Positions 18,801 through 26,728 of a stretch of DNA of 40,838 bases are shown one piece after another. The position numbers and the translations under genes are program-made. Origin of the DNA: Gemmatimonadota bacterium (GTDB lineage Bacteria; Gemmatimonadota; Gemmatimonadetes; Gemmatimonadales; Gemmatimonadaceae). The stretch covers positions 1 to 40,838 of the forward strand of contig JANYIJ010000175.1 of assembly GCA_025362095.1 (NCBI GenBank), given 5' to 3'. The notes below the pieces were generated by a model that had not been told where the DNA came from, ran no database searches, and worked only from the letters and a program-made list of their open reading frames with translations. Numbering within the stretch: position 1 is the stretch's first letter; each line of letters begins with the position of its first letter.

Positions 18801-19142
18801 GGAAATCCAGCGGCGGGCGGACGCGGAGGTGGCGGCGGAGGACGCGGCGGTCCCGCGGGTCCTCCGCCCGTTCCGAATTTCGCAGGGCTGGTTGGAGCGC
18901 TGAACAGACAGCTCGAGGGATTGGACTATGGAGATATGGCGCCGACGGAAGCAATGGTGCGCACGTGGGCGTTTGGGTGCGCGGATCTGCGGACCGCAGT
19001 TGCGAACTGGAAGAACTTGAACGGCGCCGAACTCGCCGCATTAAACGGGCTGCTCACAAAAAACGGGATGAAGGCGATTCCGGCGGCGACGCAGACTCTC
19101 GCGGCGCCGGTTTGCTCGGCGGGGTCAGCTGTGAAACGATGA
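15825..19142 (+). CDS. Exported sortilin/VPS10-like Asp-box beta-propeller protein
   Basis: An 1105-residue exported protein. An N-terminal hydrophobic segment (LLTGAAIVVALVTVGAAS) serves as signal peptide. The body (about residues 40-740) has at least nine Asp-box motifs of the S-x-D-x-G-x-T-W type (for example KSVDAGKTW, RSTDGGKNW, RSDDGGGTW, RTKDYGKTW). This marks a large multi-bladed propeller of the sortilin/BNR kind, often labelled glycosyl hydrolase in databases although no glycosidase residues are evident. The C-terminal third resembles a beta-sandwich (PPGVYTLKLTVDG near 900) and a helical tail. Gly/Arg-rich loops occur at about 225-235, 555-575 and 1003-1022. The function is unknown; a ligand-binding or peptide-handling surface role is a guess. 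GAGGA precedes the ATG by 8 nt. A paralogue lies at 37638-40838. Confidence 0.82.
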   Translation: MLKRILHPRKSNLLTGAAIVVALVTVGAASPLAPNLISGLQWRMIGPFRGGRVSAVTGVIGQPGTFYIGLPLGGVWKTTSAGTTWYPIMDAVKEVSSVGAVQVAPSDPNVIYVGTGDLITGGGINEGNGMYKSVDAGKTWMHLGLDETKQIPSILVDPKDPNLVLIAAQGNVHKRSETRGVYRSTDGGKNWTRTLFFDNEAGAQEVAWAHDNPKVVLAVTVQHYSDPLAGRGGGGGGAAGGLPPGVSRTKLFKSTDEGITWNEIQLHGLPPLTGRTSIAIAMNTNSQRMFIIGNFGLYRSDDGGGTWRQMAASDRRIANGQNGYNCGVYVDPSNPDIVYTINTSSFKSTDGGNTFTGLKGAPGGDDPQQMWIDPTNGQRMLLGVDQGATVSLDGGRTWSSWYNQATEQVYHISADNSFPYWVYATQQDAGTVGTRSRGDLGTVNWMDWMPVPGYEFGSIVADPLNPKVIYSGGPSAGVVKITYPSGQWINISPNMDTSLALRKVGNQPMNWSATNPRELLIGFQYMMSTTDGGAHWKKLSPDLGYPKGVTPPPRGTAPAGRGGGAGAPGAPAPGGSIESFSTSSVAAGVIWVGTNNGLIKLTKDHGVTWSDVTIPDLQNPTRADISTIDASHHDAGEAYVAIDYHTIGEYTPFFYRTKDYGKTWTKIVGGMATDQPSGSFARVIRADTKKAGLLFAGTESSMYVSFNDGDDWQSLMLNLPNTSYRDIVIKDNDLVVGTYGRSFWVLDDISPLRQMTPAIASEAVHFFKPGDAWRVRRDVNGDTPFPPEVPHADNPPLGAVLYYWLGSKPAGDITLEISDASGKTIRHMSSAPAAVIADSLQPIPEFWKQIPRPMPTEVGTNRISWDIRYDNPPTFTHSFSSVMGAVPFDTPWTPEGPLAPPGVYTLKLTVDGKSYAQTVTVKNDPRSPATAAELATQHELLAKLYEGSKTAYTGYQQVTAMRSSLGELSAASAPAEASAAIAAFGAKLVAVGGNPAAGGRGGGGGGRGGPAGPPPVPNFAGLVGALNRQLEGLDYGDMAPTEAMVRTWAFGCADLRTAVANWKNLNGAELAALNGLLTKNGMKAIPAATQTLAAPVCSAGSAVKR

Positions 19143-19146
19143 AACG

Positions 19147-19295
19147 CGAGTGAACTGTTAACCACTAACTGTTGGTTGGTTAACTAAGGTGTGTCAATTA
19201 GTTGGGGCCGCGCACCGAGAGTTTGGTGCTGCGGCCCCTACTAATTCGTAGACCTTAGTTAACCGACCAACAATTAGTGGTTAACAGTTCACTTG
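19147..19295. repeat. Long intergenic palindrome, copy A
   Basis: Arms 19147-19190 and 19252-19295 pair over 44 nt with one true mismatch (C19169/A19273) and two G-T pairs. The 61-nt core (19191-19251) contains its own stem (AATTAGT...ACTAATT outside, GGGGCCGC...GCGGCCCC inside). It lies between the convergent Asp-box gene (stop 19142) and the DUF4412 gene (stop 19308). Copies B and C are at 21848 and 37482. Possible roles are bidirectional terminator, structured RNA or palindromic mobile element. Confidence 0.92.
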
Positions 19296-19307
19296 CTGTA
19301 GCTGTTT

Positions 19308-19934
19308 TTACGGCCTCTTCGGCATTGCAAAGCTCTGGTATCCCTCCGGCGGCGCGAACAGTGCGGCATCGAGCGATTTTTTCTCGATCGCTGTGACTTC
19401 CATGACCACCTTTCCGCCTTTCGTAACCTTCAGCGGAAAATTGTTTGGGCCGAGTTGCGTCATCCAGCCGGGTTCCTTTTGCGGTGACATTGGATTGCTC
19501 GCGGCAGGCATGCGGAATGCGCCGAGTTCCGACGACAGGCAGCTGTCCACCGCGCTCCCGTCGTCATCGGTGATCGTGACGTGCTCGCACTTGTAGCCCG
19601 CCACCGTCTCCATCCTGCCCGTTCGGACCACTGATGGATTCTTCATGCCTGCTTGCTGCTGTGCCGAGGCGACGGCGCTCGCGAACTCACGCTCCATGTA
19701 CATCCGTTGCGCGTTCATGATCACGATCATGCGCTGCGCGGTCGGGTCGAGCACGACGCTCATTTGGCCACTCCCTATGTCGAACCGCATCTTGCCACCC
19801 TTGATCATGTAGCTGATCGGGTGCGGCGTGCCGTTGTCGGAGTAGGTGCTCATCGTCACCGACCCCTCGAACGCTTGCGCCGCGAGCGGCGACGCCGCGC
19901 AGAGAAATGTCAGGACGAGTGTTTTGATTTTCAT
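19308..19934 (-). CDS. Exported DUF4412-domain protein
   Basis: A 208-residue secreted protein. I place the start at the ATG at 19934: GGAG lies 9 nt upstream and it gives the signal peptide KIKTLVLTFLCAASPLAAQA. The upstream ATG at 19967 would add 11 residues and spoil the signal. The mature part has the DUF4412 pattern: an opening strand FEGSVTMS, YMIKGGKMRFDIG, a MIVIMNAQRMYM strand, and a late GGKVVMEVTAIEKK. The family is related to outer-membrane lipoprotein carrier folds and its function is unknown. A Cys pair (YKCEH, DSCLSS) may form a disulfide. The gene lies 40 nt downstream of the M28 gene 19975-21801, probably in the same transcript. Confidence 0.75.
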   Translation of the reverse strand: MKIKTLVLTFLCAASPLAAQAFEGSVTMSTYSDNGTPHPISYMIKGGKMRFDIGSGQMSVVLDPTAQRMIVIMNAQRMYMEREFASAVASAQQQAGMKNPSVVRTGRMETVAGYKCEHVTITDDDGSAVDSCLSSELGAFRMPAASNPMSPQKEPGWMTQLGPNNFPLKVTKGGKVVMEVTAIEKKSLDAALFAPPEGYQSFAMPKRP

Positions 19935-19974
19935 TTGAAGATGCTCCGTTGCAGAGACCGCCCACACGTTCCGA

Positions 19975-21801
19975 TCAGGGTACCACGGTCTTCGGCGGCT
20001 TCGCCGGTTTCGTGCCGTTCATTCGCGGGCGTGGGCCGTTCGCAACTTCGACGGTCACATCGCGGAGGTAGTTCGTGATCTTCGCGTAATGCGGGTAGTC
20101 GATGAATTCGGCCTCGTCCGTGCGCTGGTGATAGTCACCGTGCAAACCCGTGAAGAAGAACGCGATCGGCACGCCCTGCAGCGCGTAGTTGTAGTGATCG
20201 CTGCGACGGTAGATGTTGTCGTACCCGGTCCACGTAAGAGTGGTGTCGTAGCGATAGTCGAAGTCGAGCGGCTTCGCGCGCTTCTTGTTGACGCTCGCGA
20301 CCGTCTCGCCGAGGTCTTTCGAATCGAAGTACGATCCGACAACCCCGAGGTAGTCGGGTCCGCCGCCGGGAAGATCTTCGGCGCGGCCACGACCGATCAT
20401 GTCGATGTTGATCTGCGCGACGATCGAGTCCATCGGCAGCGTCGGGTTGTGCGTGAAAAAGTTCGAACCCACGAGACCGGCTTCCTCGCCCGTGTGCCAC
20501 ACGAACAGCACGGAGCGCTTGGGCTTCACTTTCATCGACTGGATGTACTCGGCAATCTCCAGCACGCCCATCGATCCGGAGCCGTCGTCATCGGCGCCGT
20601 TGCTGATTGAGTCGACGCGTGGCTTCGGGAAGAGTTTGCGCACGCTGTCCATGTTCACATGAATCGCCGCGAGCTGTTCCGGCGTGAGCTGGATCATGTT
20701 GTTCGCGATCAGAATCTTGTTGCGCGCGTCGTTGAACGCCTTGAGTGAATCGTGGTCGACGGCGGCGGCGGTCATGCCGATGTGATCGTTGTGCGCGCCG
20801 ATCGCGACGTACTGGTGTTTCAAAACCGGATCGCTGCCGGGAATTACGGCGACGACGTTCCGCGCCCATTCCGATGGCGTCTCGACAAAATCGAGCGATG
20901 CATTCACGGAGCCGCCGGCGATTCCCGGCGTGATGCCGTCGATCGTGGAGCGGCCGAAGAGTCGCGCGGCTGCGGCGCGCGTGAGACGAATCGTTGCTGC
21001 GGGGGCGAGCGCGTCGATTTGCGCGTGAAGAATTGCGAGCGAGTCGACCGGCGCGGGCGCTGCGCCGCCGCGTCCGCCTCGCCCGCCACCACCGCCCGCG
21101 CGTCCCACGCTCTGCGTCGCGACCGTCGGCACGTTGATGGCCGTGCGCTGCGCGGGCGTGAGCGCGTCGAGATCAATCGTTGCGACCGCCGCCGCTCCGG
21201 CAAAGCGGTTTGGTCCGCCGCCGAATCCCCCGCGGCCCGCTCCGCCGCCACCGCGTCCGCCCGCGGGCGCTGCCTGCGGCGCAGCGGGGAAGAGCACGAC
21301 GAACTTTCCGTTCGCTTGCGCGGCCGAGATTTGCGAGAGCGTGTCACCGGTCGTTCCGCCGAAGATCACGTCTGCCGTGCTGATCGCACGCGGAGCGCGT
21401 GCGCCCGGCACTGCGACCCAGTCCTGCTGCCACACGAACGGGTTGCCGTTCGCCGTGAGACGTGAGTGGCTCGTGAACGCGTGCAGGTGGTACGGCAGCA
21501 CTTGGAAGTAGGTGCCGTTGTCACCGGCCGGTACGAGGCCGAGTCGTTTCACTTCGGCGGCGATGTAGTTCGTCCCCTTCATGTTTCCGACGCGGCCGAC
21601 CTGACGGCCCTGCATGGAATCGTCGGAGAACTGATAGAGGCGGATCTGGAGATCGCGAACGCTGATCGCAGAGGCGGTCGGCGCCGGGGCGACTCTCGGC
21701 GGGTTGCCGTACTTGTTGAGTTTTTCGCTCTGGGCTCTCAGGGCGAGAGGTGCGGCGAGCGCGATGATCACGAAGTTGGTGAGACGCACGCGAAACTCCA
21801 T
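19975..21801 (-). CDS. Exported M28-family metallopeptidase with Gly/Arg-rich loops
   Basis: A 608-residue exported aminopeptidase-type enzyme. Signal peptide RLTNFVIIALAAPLALRAQ. Ligands are His337 (GAHNDH), Asp404/Asp405 (GADDDGSG), Glu439/Glu440 (TGEEAG), Asp467 (NIDMIG) and His558 (DYHQRTDE). The PA-like insert (about 110-300) carries two Gly/Arg-rich tracts (about 181-197 and 234-248). It closely resembles the proteins at 5710-7434 and 400-2316. The ATG at 21801 has no strong ribosome site. The 198 bp upstream contain palindrome copy B, then the stop of the copper protein gene. Confidence 0.9.
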   Translation of the reverse strand: MEFRVRLTNFVIIALAAPLALRAQSEKLNKYGNPPRVAPAPTASAISVRDLQIRLYQFSDDSMQGRQVGRVGNMKGTNYIAAEVKRLGLVPAGDNGTYFQVLPYHLHAFTSHSRLTANGNPFVWQQDWVAVPGARAPRAISTADVIFGGTTGDTLSQISAAQANGKFVVLFPAAPQAAPAGGRGGGGAGRGGFGGGPNRFAGAAAVATIDLDALTPAQRTAINVPTVATQSVGRAGGGGGRGGRGGAAPAPVDSLAILHAQIDALAPAATIRLTRAAAARLFGRSTIDGITPGIAGGSVNASLDFVETPSEWARNVVAVIPGSDPVLKHQYVAIGAHNDHIGMTAAAVDHDSLKAFNDARNKILIANNMIQLTPEQLAAIHVNMDSVRKLFPKPRVDSISNGADDDGSGSMGVLEIAEYIQSMKVKPKRSVLFVWHTGEEAGLVGSNFFTHNPTLPMDSIVAQINIDMIGRGRAEDLPGGGPDYLGVVGSYFDSKDLGETVASVNKKRAKPLDFDYRYDTTLTWTGYDNIYRRSDHYNYALQGVPIAFFFTGLHGDYHQRTDEAEFIDYPHYAKITNYLRDVTVEVANGPRPRMNGTKPAKPPKTVVP

Positions 21802-21847
21802 CTGCGGTGAGGGACAGATGGAAACTAGTGGGCGAATTCTCTACAAG

Positions 21848-21997
21848 CGAGTGAAACCGTTAACTACTAACTGTTGGTTGGTTAACCAAGGTGAAATAAT
21901 TAGTAAGGGCCGCTGCACCAGACATTCGGTGCGCGGCCCCTACGAATTTGTAGACCTTGGTTAACCAACCAACAGTCAGTTGTTAACAGTTCACTCG
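21848..21997. repeat. Long intergenic palindrome, copy B
   Basis: Arms 21848-21892 and 21954-21997 pair along their length with one bulged base and a few mismatches; the inner segments GGTTAACCAAGGT and ACCTTGGTTAACC pair perfectly. The core is 61 nt (21893-21953) with an inner GGGCCGC...GCGGCCC stem. It lies 2 nt after the stop of the copper protein gene (22000) and 46 nt before the start of the M28 gene (21801), so here it separates co-directional genes. Confidence 0.9.
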
Positions 21998-21999
21998 TT

Positions 22000-23328
22000 T
22001 TATCGGCTGCCCTGCGGCATGGTCATGCCCGTCATTTTCTGACTCTTCCTCGCCGCTAACAGCTTATCGAACTCCGGCTGCTCCATGTACGTCACGTCAA
22101 TCCAGCAGTGCGCCATTTCGTCCACGGTGCGATCGCCCCAGCCGACCCACTGATTCGGATCCGGATTGTTCGCGTTCGATGCCGTGTTGTCGTGCCATGC
22201 GGTGAACACGAGCGTGGTGCCCTTCGGAAGCAGCGGCGCGACGGAATCGGCGTAGACGTAGTTCACGTGCCAGCGCCACTGGAAGTTGTTCACCGCGCTG
22301 AGCAGCTCGCGGCGGCCGTCGGGATAAATCGCCTCCATCGTCATCGCCTTGCCGCGCATGTGCATGTGCGGCTGGAAATTCTCGATGCGCGCGGGCGCCT
22401 GCATCACGTAAAAATTCTGCGTAATCGACTTTTCGTTCGGCGCGATATCGAGATCCGAGCCGTGCGTCACGTCGAACATTTTCAGAACGGTCCGGTGCGG
22501 CGGGACGAAGCCCTTGGGATAGAAGTACACGGCGAGCTCCACCGTGTTGTCCTTGGCTTCTTCGCCCATCGCGTGCACGTGGATTTCCCACTTGATGCGC
22601 GCGCCGGGAAGAATGAGCTTGCCGGCGTCGGGCGGAAAAATCTGTCCCGTCTTGCCGACGGCCCACTCCATGAAAAGTCCGGGCCCCATGTTCATGTCCA
22701 TGGCGGTGGACGCGAGTCCGGTCACGCCCTTTTCGTCCTGCAACAGATATGCGAGCGCGTGGTGCACCACCTTGCGACCGTTCGGGAATGACGGCTTCAC
22801 CTCGATCGCGCGAATCCAGCGCGGCTCGGTGACCCCGGTCTCGACGAGCGGACGGAACCACTTGTCCTCGCCCTTCGCCGGCATCGTGAAGTTCTTCGAT
22901 GAAATCACGAGGTCGGGCGGACCAAACGTCTCGGCGAGCTGCCAACGATTCGGGTCCGGAAACTTCGCGGCGGCAGGCATGTCTTTCGCATCGCCCATCG
23001 GCGCGCCCGCATCGACCCATTTTGCAATCGTCGCGATCTGCGCATCGCTGAGGCTGCGGTCGTTCTTGAACGATTGAATACCGACAGATTTGTCGATATG
23101 CCACGGCGGCATCACCCGCGCGACGACGCGCGCTTTGATTTTCGATGCGTTCTTCTTGGCGTCGTCGTACGAGATCAGCGACATCGGCGCGATCGAGTTC
23201 GGCTGATGGCAGACTTGGCACTTTGCCTGAAAGATCGGCGCGACGTCCTTCGCGAACGTCGGGCCGGGGGTCTGCGCATGGGCGATTCCGGCGGCGCATA
23301 CGAACAGCGCGGCGAGTGCAGGTTTCAT
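22000..23328 (-). CDS. Cytochrome c fused to PHM-like type II copper monooxygenase module
   Basis: A 442-residue exported protein. ATG at 23328 is preceded by GAGGAG six nt upstream and gives a signal peptide (ALAALFVCAAGIAHAQ). An ATG at 23346 overlaps the upstream stop (ATGA) and is the alternative. Residues about 25-115 form a c-type cytochrome: haem site CQVCH (Cys37, Cys40, His41) and a candidate axial Met73 (RVMPPWH). Residues about 140-420 match the pattern of peptidylglycine alpha-hydroxylating monooxygenase: His189-His190 (VVHHAL) and His250/His252 (IHVHAMG) for one copper; His321 and His323 (QPHMHMRG) and Met405 (TVDEMAHCW) for the other. All ligands expected from PHM appear present. 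The predicted role is an oxygen- or electron-coupled hydroxylation in the periplasm with the haem delivering electrons; the substrate is unknown. Confidence 0.78.
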   Translation of the reverse strand: MKPALAALFVCAAGIAHAQTPGPTFAKDVAPIFQAKCQVCHQPNSIAPMSLISYDDAKKNASKIKARVVARVMPPWHIDKSVGIQSFKNDRSLSDAQIATIAKWVDAGAPMGDAKDMPAAAKFPDPNRWQLAETFGPPDLVISSKNFTMPAKGEDKWFRPLVETGVTEPRWIRAIEVKPSFPNGRKVVHHALAYLLQDEKGVTGLASTAMDMNMGPGLFMEWAVGKTGQIFPPDAGKLILPGARIKWEIHVHAMGEEAKDNTVELAVYFYPKGFVPPHRTVLKMFDVTHGSDLDIAPNEKSITQNFYVMQAPARIENFQPHMHMRGKAMTMEAIYPDGRRELLSAVNNFQWRWHVNYVYADSVAPLLPKGTTLVFTAWHDNTASNANNPDPNQWVGWGDRTVDEMAHCWIDVTYMEQPEFDKLLAARKSQKMTGMTMPQGSR

Positions 23329-23342
23329 ACGACGCTCCTCGA

Positions 23343-24215
23343 TCATTGGGAGACCTTCACTTTCACAAAGCCGTTCGTCCAGCAGCACTGCGCATGCCCC
23401 GAGCCGGTCACACCCGACGCGTCGTTCGCGCGAACACGAATGATGTAGTCACCCGGAAGCGTGAACGTCACGTTGGTGGACGACTTGCCGCCCGTCGGCG
23501 TGAGACGCGCCGTTGGCGGAGTGAACGTTGCGTCGCCCGGACCCTGGTGCTTGAACCAGGTGAGTGTCACGGGGGTGGATGACCGTGCTTCCGATGCCAT
23601 CGCTCCAGCGGCGTTGCCATCGTCTGTCGCCCAGATATTTATGGCGAGCGGCGCGCCAACTTTCGTGGTCATCGGACCGACCGTGATGCCCAGCGGTCCC
23701 GCGCCATCCGGACCAGTCTCGCTGAATTTGATATTCGGCGGCGTGTTGCCCGAACCCGCCTCGCCTTCGAGCGCGTCGATCTGCCAGTCGGGTTTGAGAT
23801 TTCCAGGAATCGCGTACGTCTCGCCGCGAATCCGCACGGTCCACGTCACCGTCTTGAAGCCGAAGTCCGCGGGCACTTTCACCGCGAACACGCCCCAATG
23901 GCGCTTCGTGTAGAAGCGCGTCGGCTGCCCCTGATTCTGCTCGCCTGGCGAAACGAAGTTGTCGGGCCCGACTGGAATGTCGATGATCTCGTCGGAGTTC
24001 CGGTTATAGTAGCCGAACGCAATGCTGAACGTGCCGTCCTTGTTCTGATACCAGCCCTCAAACGCCGGCGACACAGTCCGCCCTTTCGTGCTCGCCGGCG
24101 CGAACGACTGGGCCGCCGCCGGCGCGGCAGCAACCACAATGACAACCAAAACGACAACCACAACCAGCATGAGCGCGCCCGTAAGCGCCGCGCCGCGCCG
24201 TGCGTTTCGCTGCAT
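23343..24215 (-). CDS. Secreted beta-rich protein of unknown function
   Basis: 290 residues, function not recognised. An N-terminal hydrophobic run (LMLVVVVVLVVIVVAAAPAA) acts as signal or anchor. The middle contains GWYQNKDGTFSIAFGYYNRN and FYTKRHWGVFAVKVP. The C-terminus looks like an Ig/PKD-type domain (GDYIIRVRANDASG) with an adjacent Cys pair (AQCCWTNG). ATG at 24215 with GGAG 9 nt upstream. Its stop overlaps a potential ATG of the cytochrome c/copper gene (ATGA at 23343-23346), so the two are surely co-expressed and may form a complex. I recall similar pairs in acidobacterial and gemmatimonadal genomes, but cannot verify this here. Confidence 0.7.
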   Translation of the reverse strand: MQRNARRGAALTGALMLVVVVVLVVIVVAAAPAAAQSFAPASTKGRTVSPAFEGWYQNKDGTFSIAFGYYNRNSDEIIDIPVGPDNFVSPGEQNQGQPTRFYTKRHWGVFAVKVPADFGFKTVTWTVRIRGETYAIPGNLKPDWQIDALEGEAGSGNTPPNIKFSETGPDGAGPLGITVGPMTTKVGAPLAINIWATDDGNAAGAMASEARSSTPVTLTWFKHQGPGDATFTPPTARLTPTGGKSSTNVTFTLPGDYIIRVRANDASGVTGSGHAQCCWTNGFVKVKVSQ

Positions 24216-24285
24216 TCTTTAACTCCGAATGATTCGTCAGTCGCAAACATAACTCTTACGGCTCTCATACACGAACGACCACCAA
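24216..24285. promoter_or_regulatory. Divergent intergenic region with small palindrome
   Basis: A 70-bp gap between divergent starts (secreted protein and DNA glycosylase). It contains the 11-bp palindrome CGAATGATTCG (24226-24236) next to the leftward ribosome site; this could be an operator or chance. No promoter boxes assigned. Confidence 0.3.
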
Positions 24286-24717
24286 ATGCGCCTGTGGACC
24301 TTGCACCCCAAATACCTCGACGCGAAAGGGCTCGTCGCGCTCTGGCGCGAAGCCCTGCTCGCGCAGGCAGTTCTCGCCGGACGCACGCGCGGCTACCGGC
24401 ACCACCCGCAGCTCATTCGATTCCGCCGCGACGAGCGTCCGCTCGCGTCAATCGCCGCGTACCTCCGAGGCGTGCATGAAGAGTCGCTCGCGCGAGGATA
24501 CCATTTCGATGCCAAGAAGATCAGCCGCTCAGCCTTCGATGGACCGATCGCAGCGACCCGCGGACAGGTCGCCTTCGAGTGGACTCACCTGCTCCATAAA
24601 CTCCGAGTTCGTGATCCCACGCGCTGGTCGGTTCTCAAGTCCGTTACATGGTCGCAGCCGCACCCGCTCTTTCGCCTGCGCGCCGGTCCGGTCGCTGATT
24701 GGGAAGTTCAGCCTTGA
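24286..24717 (+). CDS. Pyrimidine dimer DNA glycosylase / endonuclease V family protein
   Basis: 143 residues, the usual size of this family. The start MRLWTLHPKYLDAKGLVALW and the LLAQAVLAG and GYRHHPQLIRF segments are the signature of T4 endonuclease V (DenV)-like proteins (Pyr_excise). Family members excise UV-induced pyrimidine dimers or damaged bases and nick the abasic site; in T4 the N-terminal Thr amine is the nucleophile. Here Arg2 follows the initiator Met, so the catalytic residue is not confirmed by position and activity is inferred from family. Cytoplasmic, with no signal and no Gly-rich loops. The start lacks an obvious ribosome site. Confidence 0.8.
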   Translation: MRLWTLHPKYLDAKGLVALWREALLAQAVLAGRTRGYRHHPQLIRFRRDERPLASIAAYLRGVHEESLARGYHFDAKKISRSAFDGPIAATRGQVAFEWTHLLHKLRVRDPTRWSVLKSVTWSQPHPLFRLRAGPVADWEVQP

Positions 24718-24801
24718 CGGGACCGCCCAAAGGCACAATCGTAGTGCCGCTATGCACGGCAGCGTTGTCCGGCTGGCCCACTGAAAACCCCCGAGGTCGT
24801 C

Positions 24802-25365
24802 ATGACAGGAATGCATGCGCTCTGGATACCGATAGTACTCTCGGCAGTGATCGTGTTCATCACGAGCTCGATCATTCACATGGTGCTCTCGGGATGGCAC
24901 GCGAGCGACTACGGCAAGCTTCCCAATGAGGACGCCGTGATGGATGCGCTCCGCCCGTTTGCGATCCCGCCCGGAGACTACGTGACGCCGCGGCCGGCAA
25001 GCGCGGCCGACCTGCGAACACCGGAATACAAGGCGAAAAACGACACGGGACCGCGCATCATTATGACCATCTTGCCGAACGGGTTCACCGGCATGGGCGC
25101 GCAACTCGGCCAGTGGTTCGTCTACTGTCTCGTCATCAGCGTATTCTCGGCGTATGTTGCCGGGCGCGCGCTGCCGATGGGCACGACCTACCTGCACGTA
25201 TTCCGCTTCGCCGGTGTGACTGCCTTCCTCGGCTACTCGGCTGCGCTTTGGCAGCTCAACATCTGGTACAAGCGCTCGCTCACGACCACGATCAAGGCCA
25301 CGATCGACGGATTCATCTTCGCGCTCCTGACCGCCGGGACGTTCGGCTGGCTCTGGCCGCGATAG
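24802..25365 (+). CDS. Small multi-pass membrane protein of unknown function
   Basis: 187 residues, family not recognised by name. The first membrane helix at about residues 7-28 ([20 protein letters not shown]) is followed by a soluble loop (about 30-90), then helices at about 103-122, 130-150 and 163-184. ATG at 24802 with GAGG five nt upstream. The gene follows the DNA glycosylase gene by 84 nt and is closed by a strong terminator. The loop has no metal-binding or catalytic motif that I can see. Confidence 0.65.
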   Translation: MTGMHALWIPIVLSAVIVFITSSIIHMVLSGWHASDYGKLPNEDAVMDALRPFAIPPGDYVTPRPASAADLRTPEYKAKNDTGPRIIMTILPNGFTGMGAQLGQWFVYCLVISVFSAYVAGRALPMGTTYLHVFRFAGVTAFLGYSAALWQLNIWYKRSLTTTIKATIDGFIFALLTAGTFGWLWPR

Positions 25366-25384
25366 ACTGACTCCAGGAGGGACG

Positions 25385-25433
25385 TCCGGCCCGGCGGTGG
25401 AACTCAACCATCGCCGGGCCGGATGCGTTTTAT
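25385..25433 (+). terminator. Strong Rho-independent terminator
   Basis: Stem arms of 16 nt, TCCGGCCCGGCGGTGG (25385-25400) and CCATCGCCGGGCCGGA (25408-25423), loop AACTCAA, followed by TGCGTTTTAT. One G-T pair. It ends the membrane protein transcript. Confidence 0.88.
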
Positions 25434-25517
25434 AGCGTGGACACCACTATAGATGCATGTTTAGTGACGACGGACGGCGGACGACGGTTGGGTCATCATC
25501 CACTCGAGAGAGCTCTT

Positions 25518-26708
25518 TTGCGCGCAATTAATCTCGTGCTCGTAACACTCGCAGCGGCATCGCCGCTGTTCGCGCAGGCCGACATGAAGCCCACCAACGA
25601 CTTTCCGAATCCGTATCGGACGGTCGAAGGCTGGCCGAAGATGCCCGAGGGGCGCACGTGGGGATCCACAAGCGCCGTCGGGATCGATCGCGACGGACAG
25701 AGCGTCTGGGTTGCGGAACGGTGCGGCACGAACAGCTGCGTCGGCTCGACGCTCGATCCCGTGCTGCACTTCGACAAGAGCGGCACGCTAATCAAGAGCT
25801 TCGGAGCCGGGATGATCTTGTCGCCGCACGGGATTTACGTAGATAAGGACAACAACATCTGGGTCGTCGACTGCGCGTGCACCGGCGGCGGTGGCGGAGG
25901 TCGCGGTCGCGGCGGCGCTGGAGGAGCGGCGGGTGCTGCGCCCGGAGCGGCGCCGGCAGCTGCCCCCGTTCCCACACCCGCCCCGACGGCCGGCCATCAG
26001 ATCTTCAAGTTCAGCCCCGACGGCAAACTGCTCATGACGCTCGGAAAGGCGGGCGGCGGTCGCGATCCCGAATTCTTTTTCCAGCCGAACAACATGATCA
26101 TCGCGGCCAACGGCGACCTTTGGGTCGTTGAGGGACATGGGTCGCAGGCTGGCGTCTCGCCCGCGCGGGTTCTTCGGTTTGATAAGACGGGCAAGCTGCT
26201 CGGCCAGTGGGGCACTGTTTACGATCCGGCGAAGATCGACGAGCCGTACGCCTTCAACCAGCCGCACGCGCTCGCATTCGATTCGAAGGGCCGCCTGTTC
26301 ATTGCCGACCGCGGCTACAACCGGATCAAGATTTTTGATCCGTCGAACATGAAGCTGCTCGACACCTGGTACCAGTTCAGCCGGATCAGCGGACTCTGGA
26401 TCGACGGCAGTGATACGATTTACGCGGCCGACTCCGAGTCCGAGACGGTGTCGCGCAATGCCGACGGCACGCCAAGTCGCACGGACTGGAAGCGCGGCAT
26501 CCGCATCGGCAGCGCCCGCGACGGCAAGGTCGTGTCGCTCATTCCCGATCCGTGGTCGCGCTGCCAGCAGGGACAGCAGTGGACGGCAGCGTCGCCGTGC
26601 TCGCCCAGCACCAGCGCCGCGGAAGGGATCGCAGTAGACTCCAAGGGCGTGATTTACGGAGCAGAGGTCGGCCCGAAGGCACTCAAGCGTTACGAAAAAA
26701 AGCCTTAA
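25518..26708 (+). CDS. Exported NHL-repeat propeller, amidating-lyase-like (copy 1)
   Basis: A six-bladed NHL propeller of 396 residues. I prefer the TTG at 25518, which gives the signal peptide [19 protein letters not shown] and has GAGAGAG upstream; the frame is open to a GTG at 25437, but that adds an unlikely N-terminus starting next to the terminator. Blades resemble peptidyl-alpha-hydroxyglycine amidating lyase (PAL): His104 (SPHGIYVD) and His250 (QPHALAFD) fit two PAL zinc ligands and Arg265 (IADRGYNR) fits a PAL active-site Arg; the third His is replaced by Glu369 (AAEGIAVD). A Gly/Ala/Pro-rich insert fills about 123-157. First gene of an operon with the molybdenum hydroxylase. Its role is uncertain: lyase, binding protein or sensor. 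Confidence 0.75.
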   Translation: MRAINLVLVTLAAASPLFAQADMKPTNDFPNPYRTVEGWPKMPEGRTWGSTSAVGIDRDGQSVWVAERCGTNSCVGSTLDPVLHFDKSGTLIKSFGAGMILSPHGIYVDKDNNIWVVDCACTGGGGGGRGRGGAGGAAGAAPGAAPAAAPVPTPAPTAGHQIFKFSPDGKLLMTLGKAGGGRDPEFFFQPNNMIIAANGDLWVVEGHGSQAGVSPARVLRFDKTGKLLGQWGTVYDPAKIDEPYAFNQPHALAFDSKGRLFIADRGYNRIKIFDPSNMKLLDTWYQFSRISGLWIDGSDTIYAADSESETVSRNADGTPSRTDWKRGIRIGSARDGKVVSLIPDPWSRCQQGQQWTAASPCSPSTSAAEGIAVDSKGVIYGAEVGPKALKRYEKKP

Positions 26709-26728
26709 GAAAACCATCAGGGAGAGCC

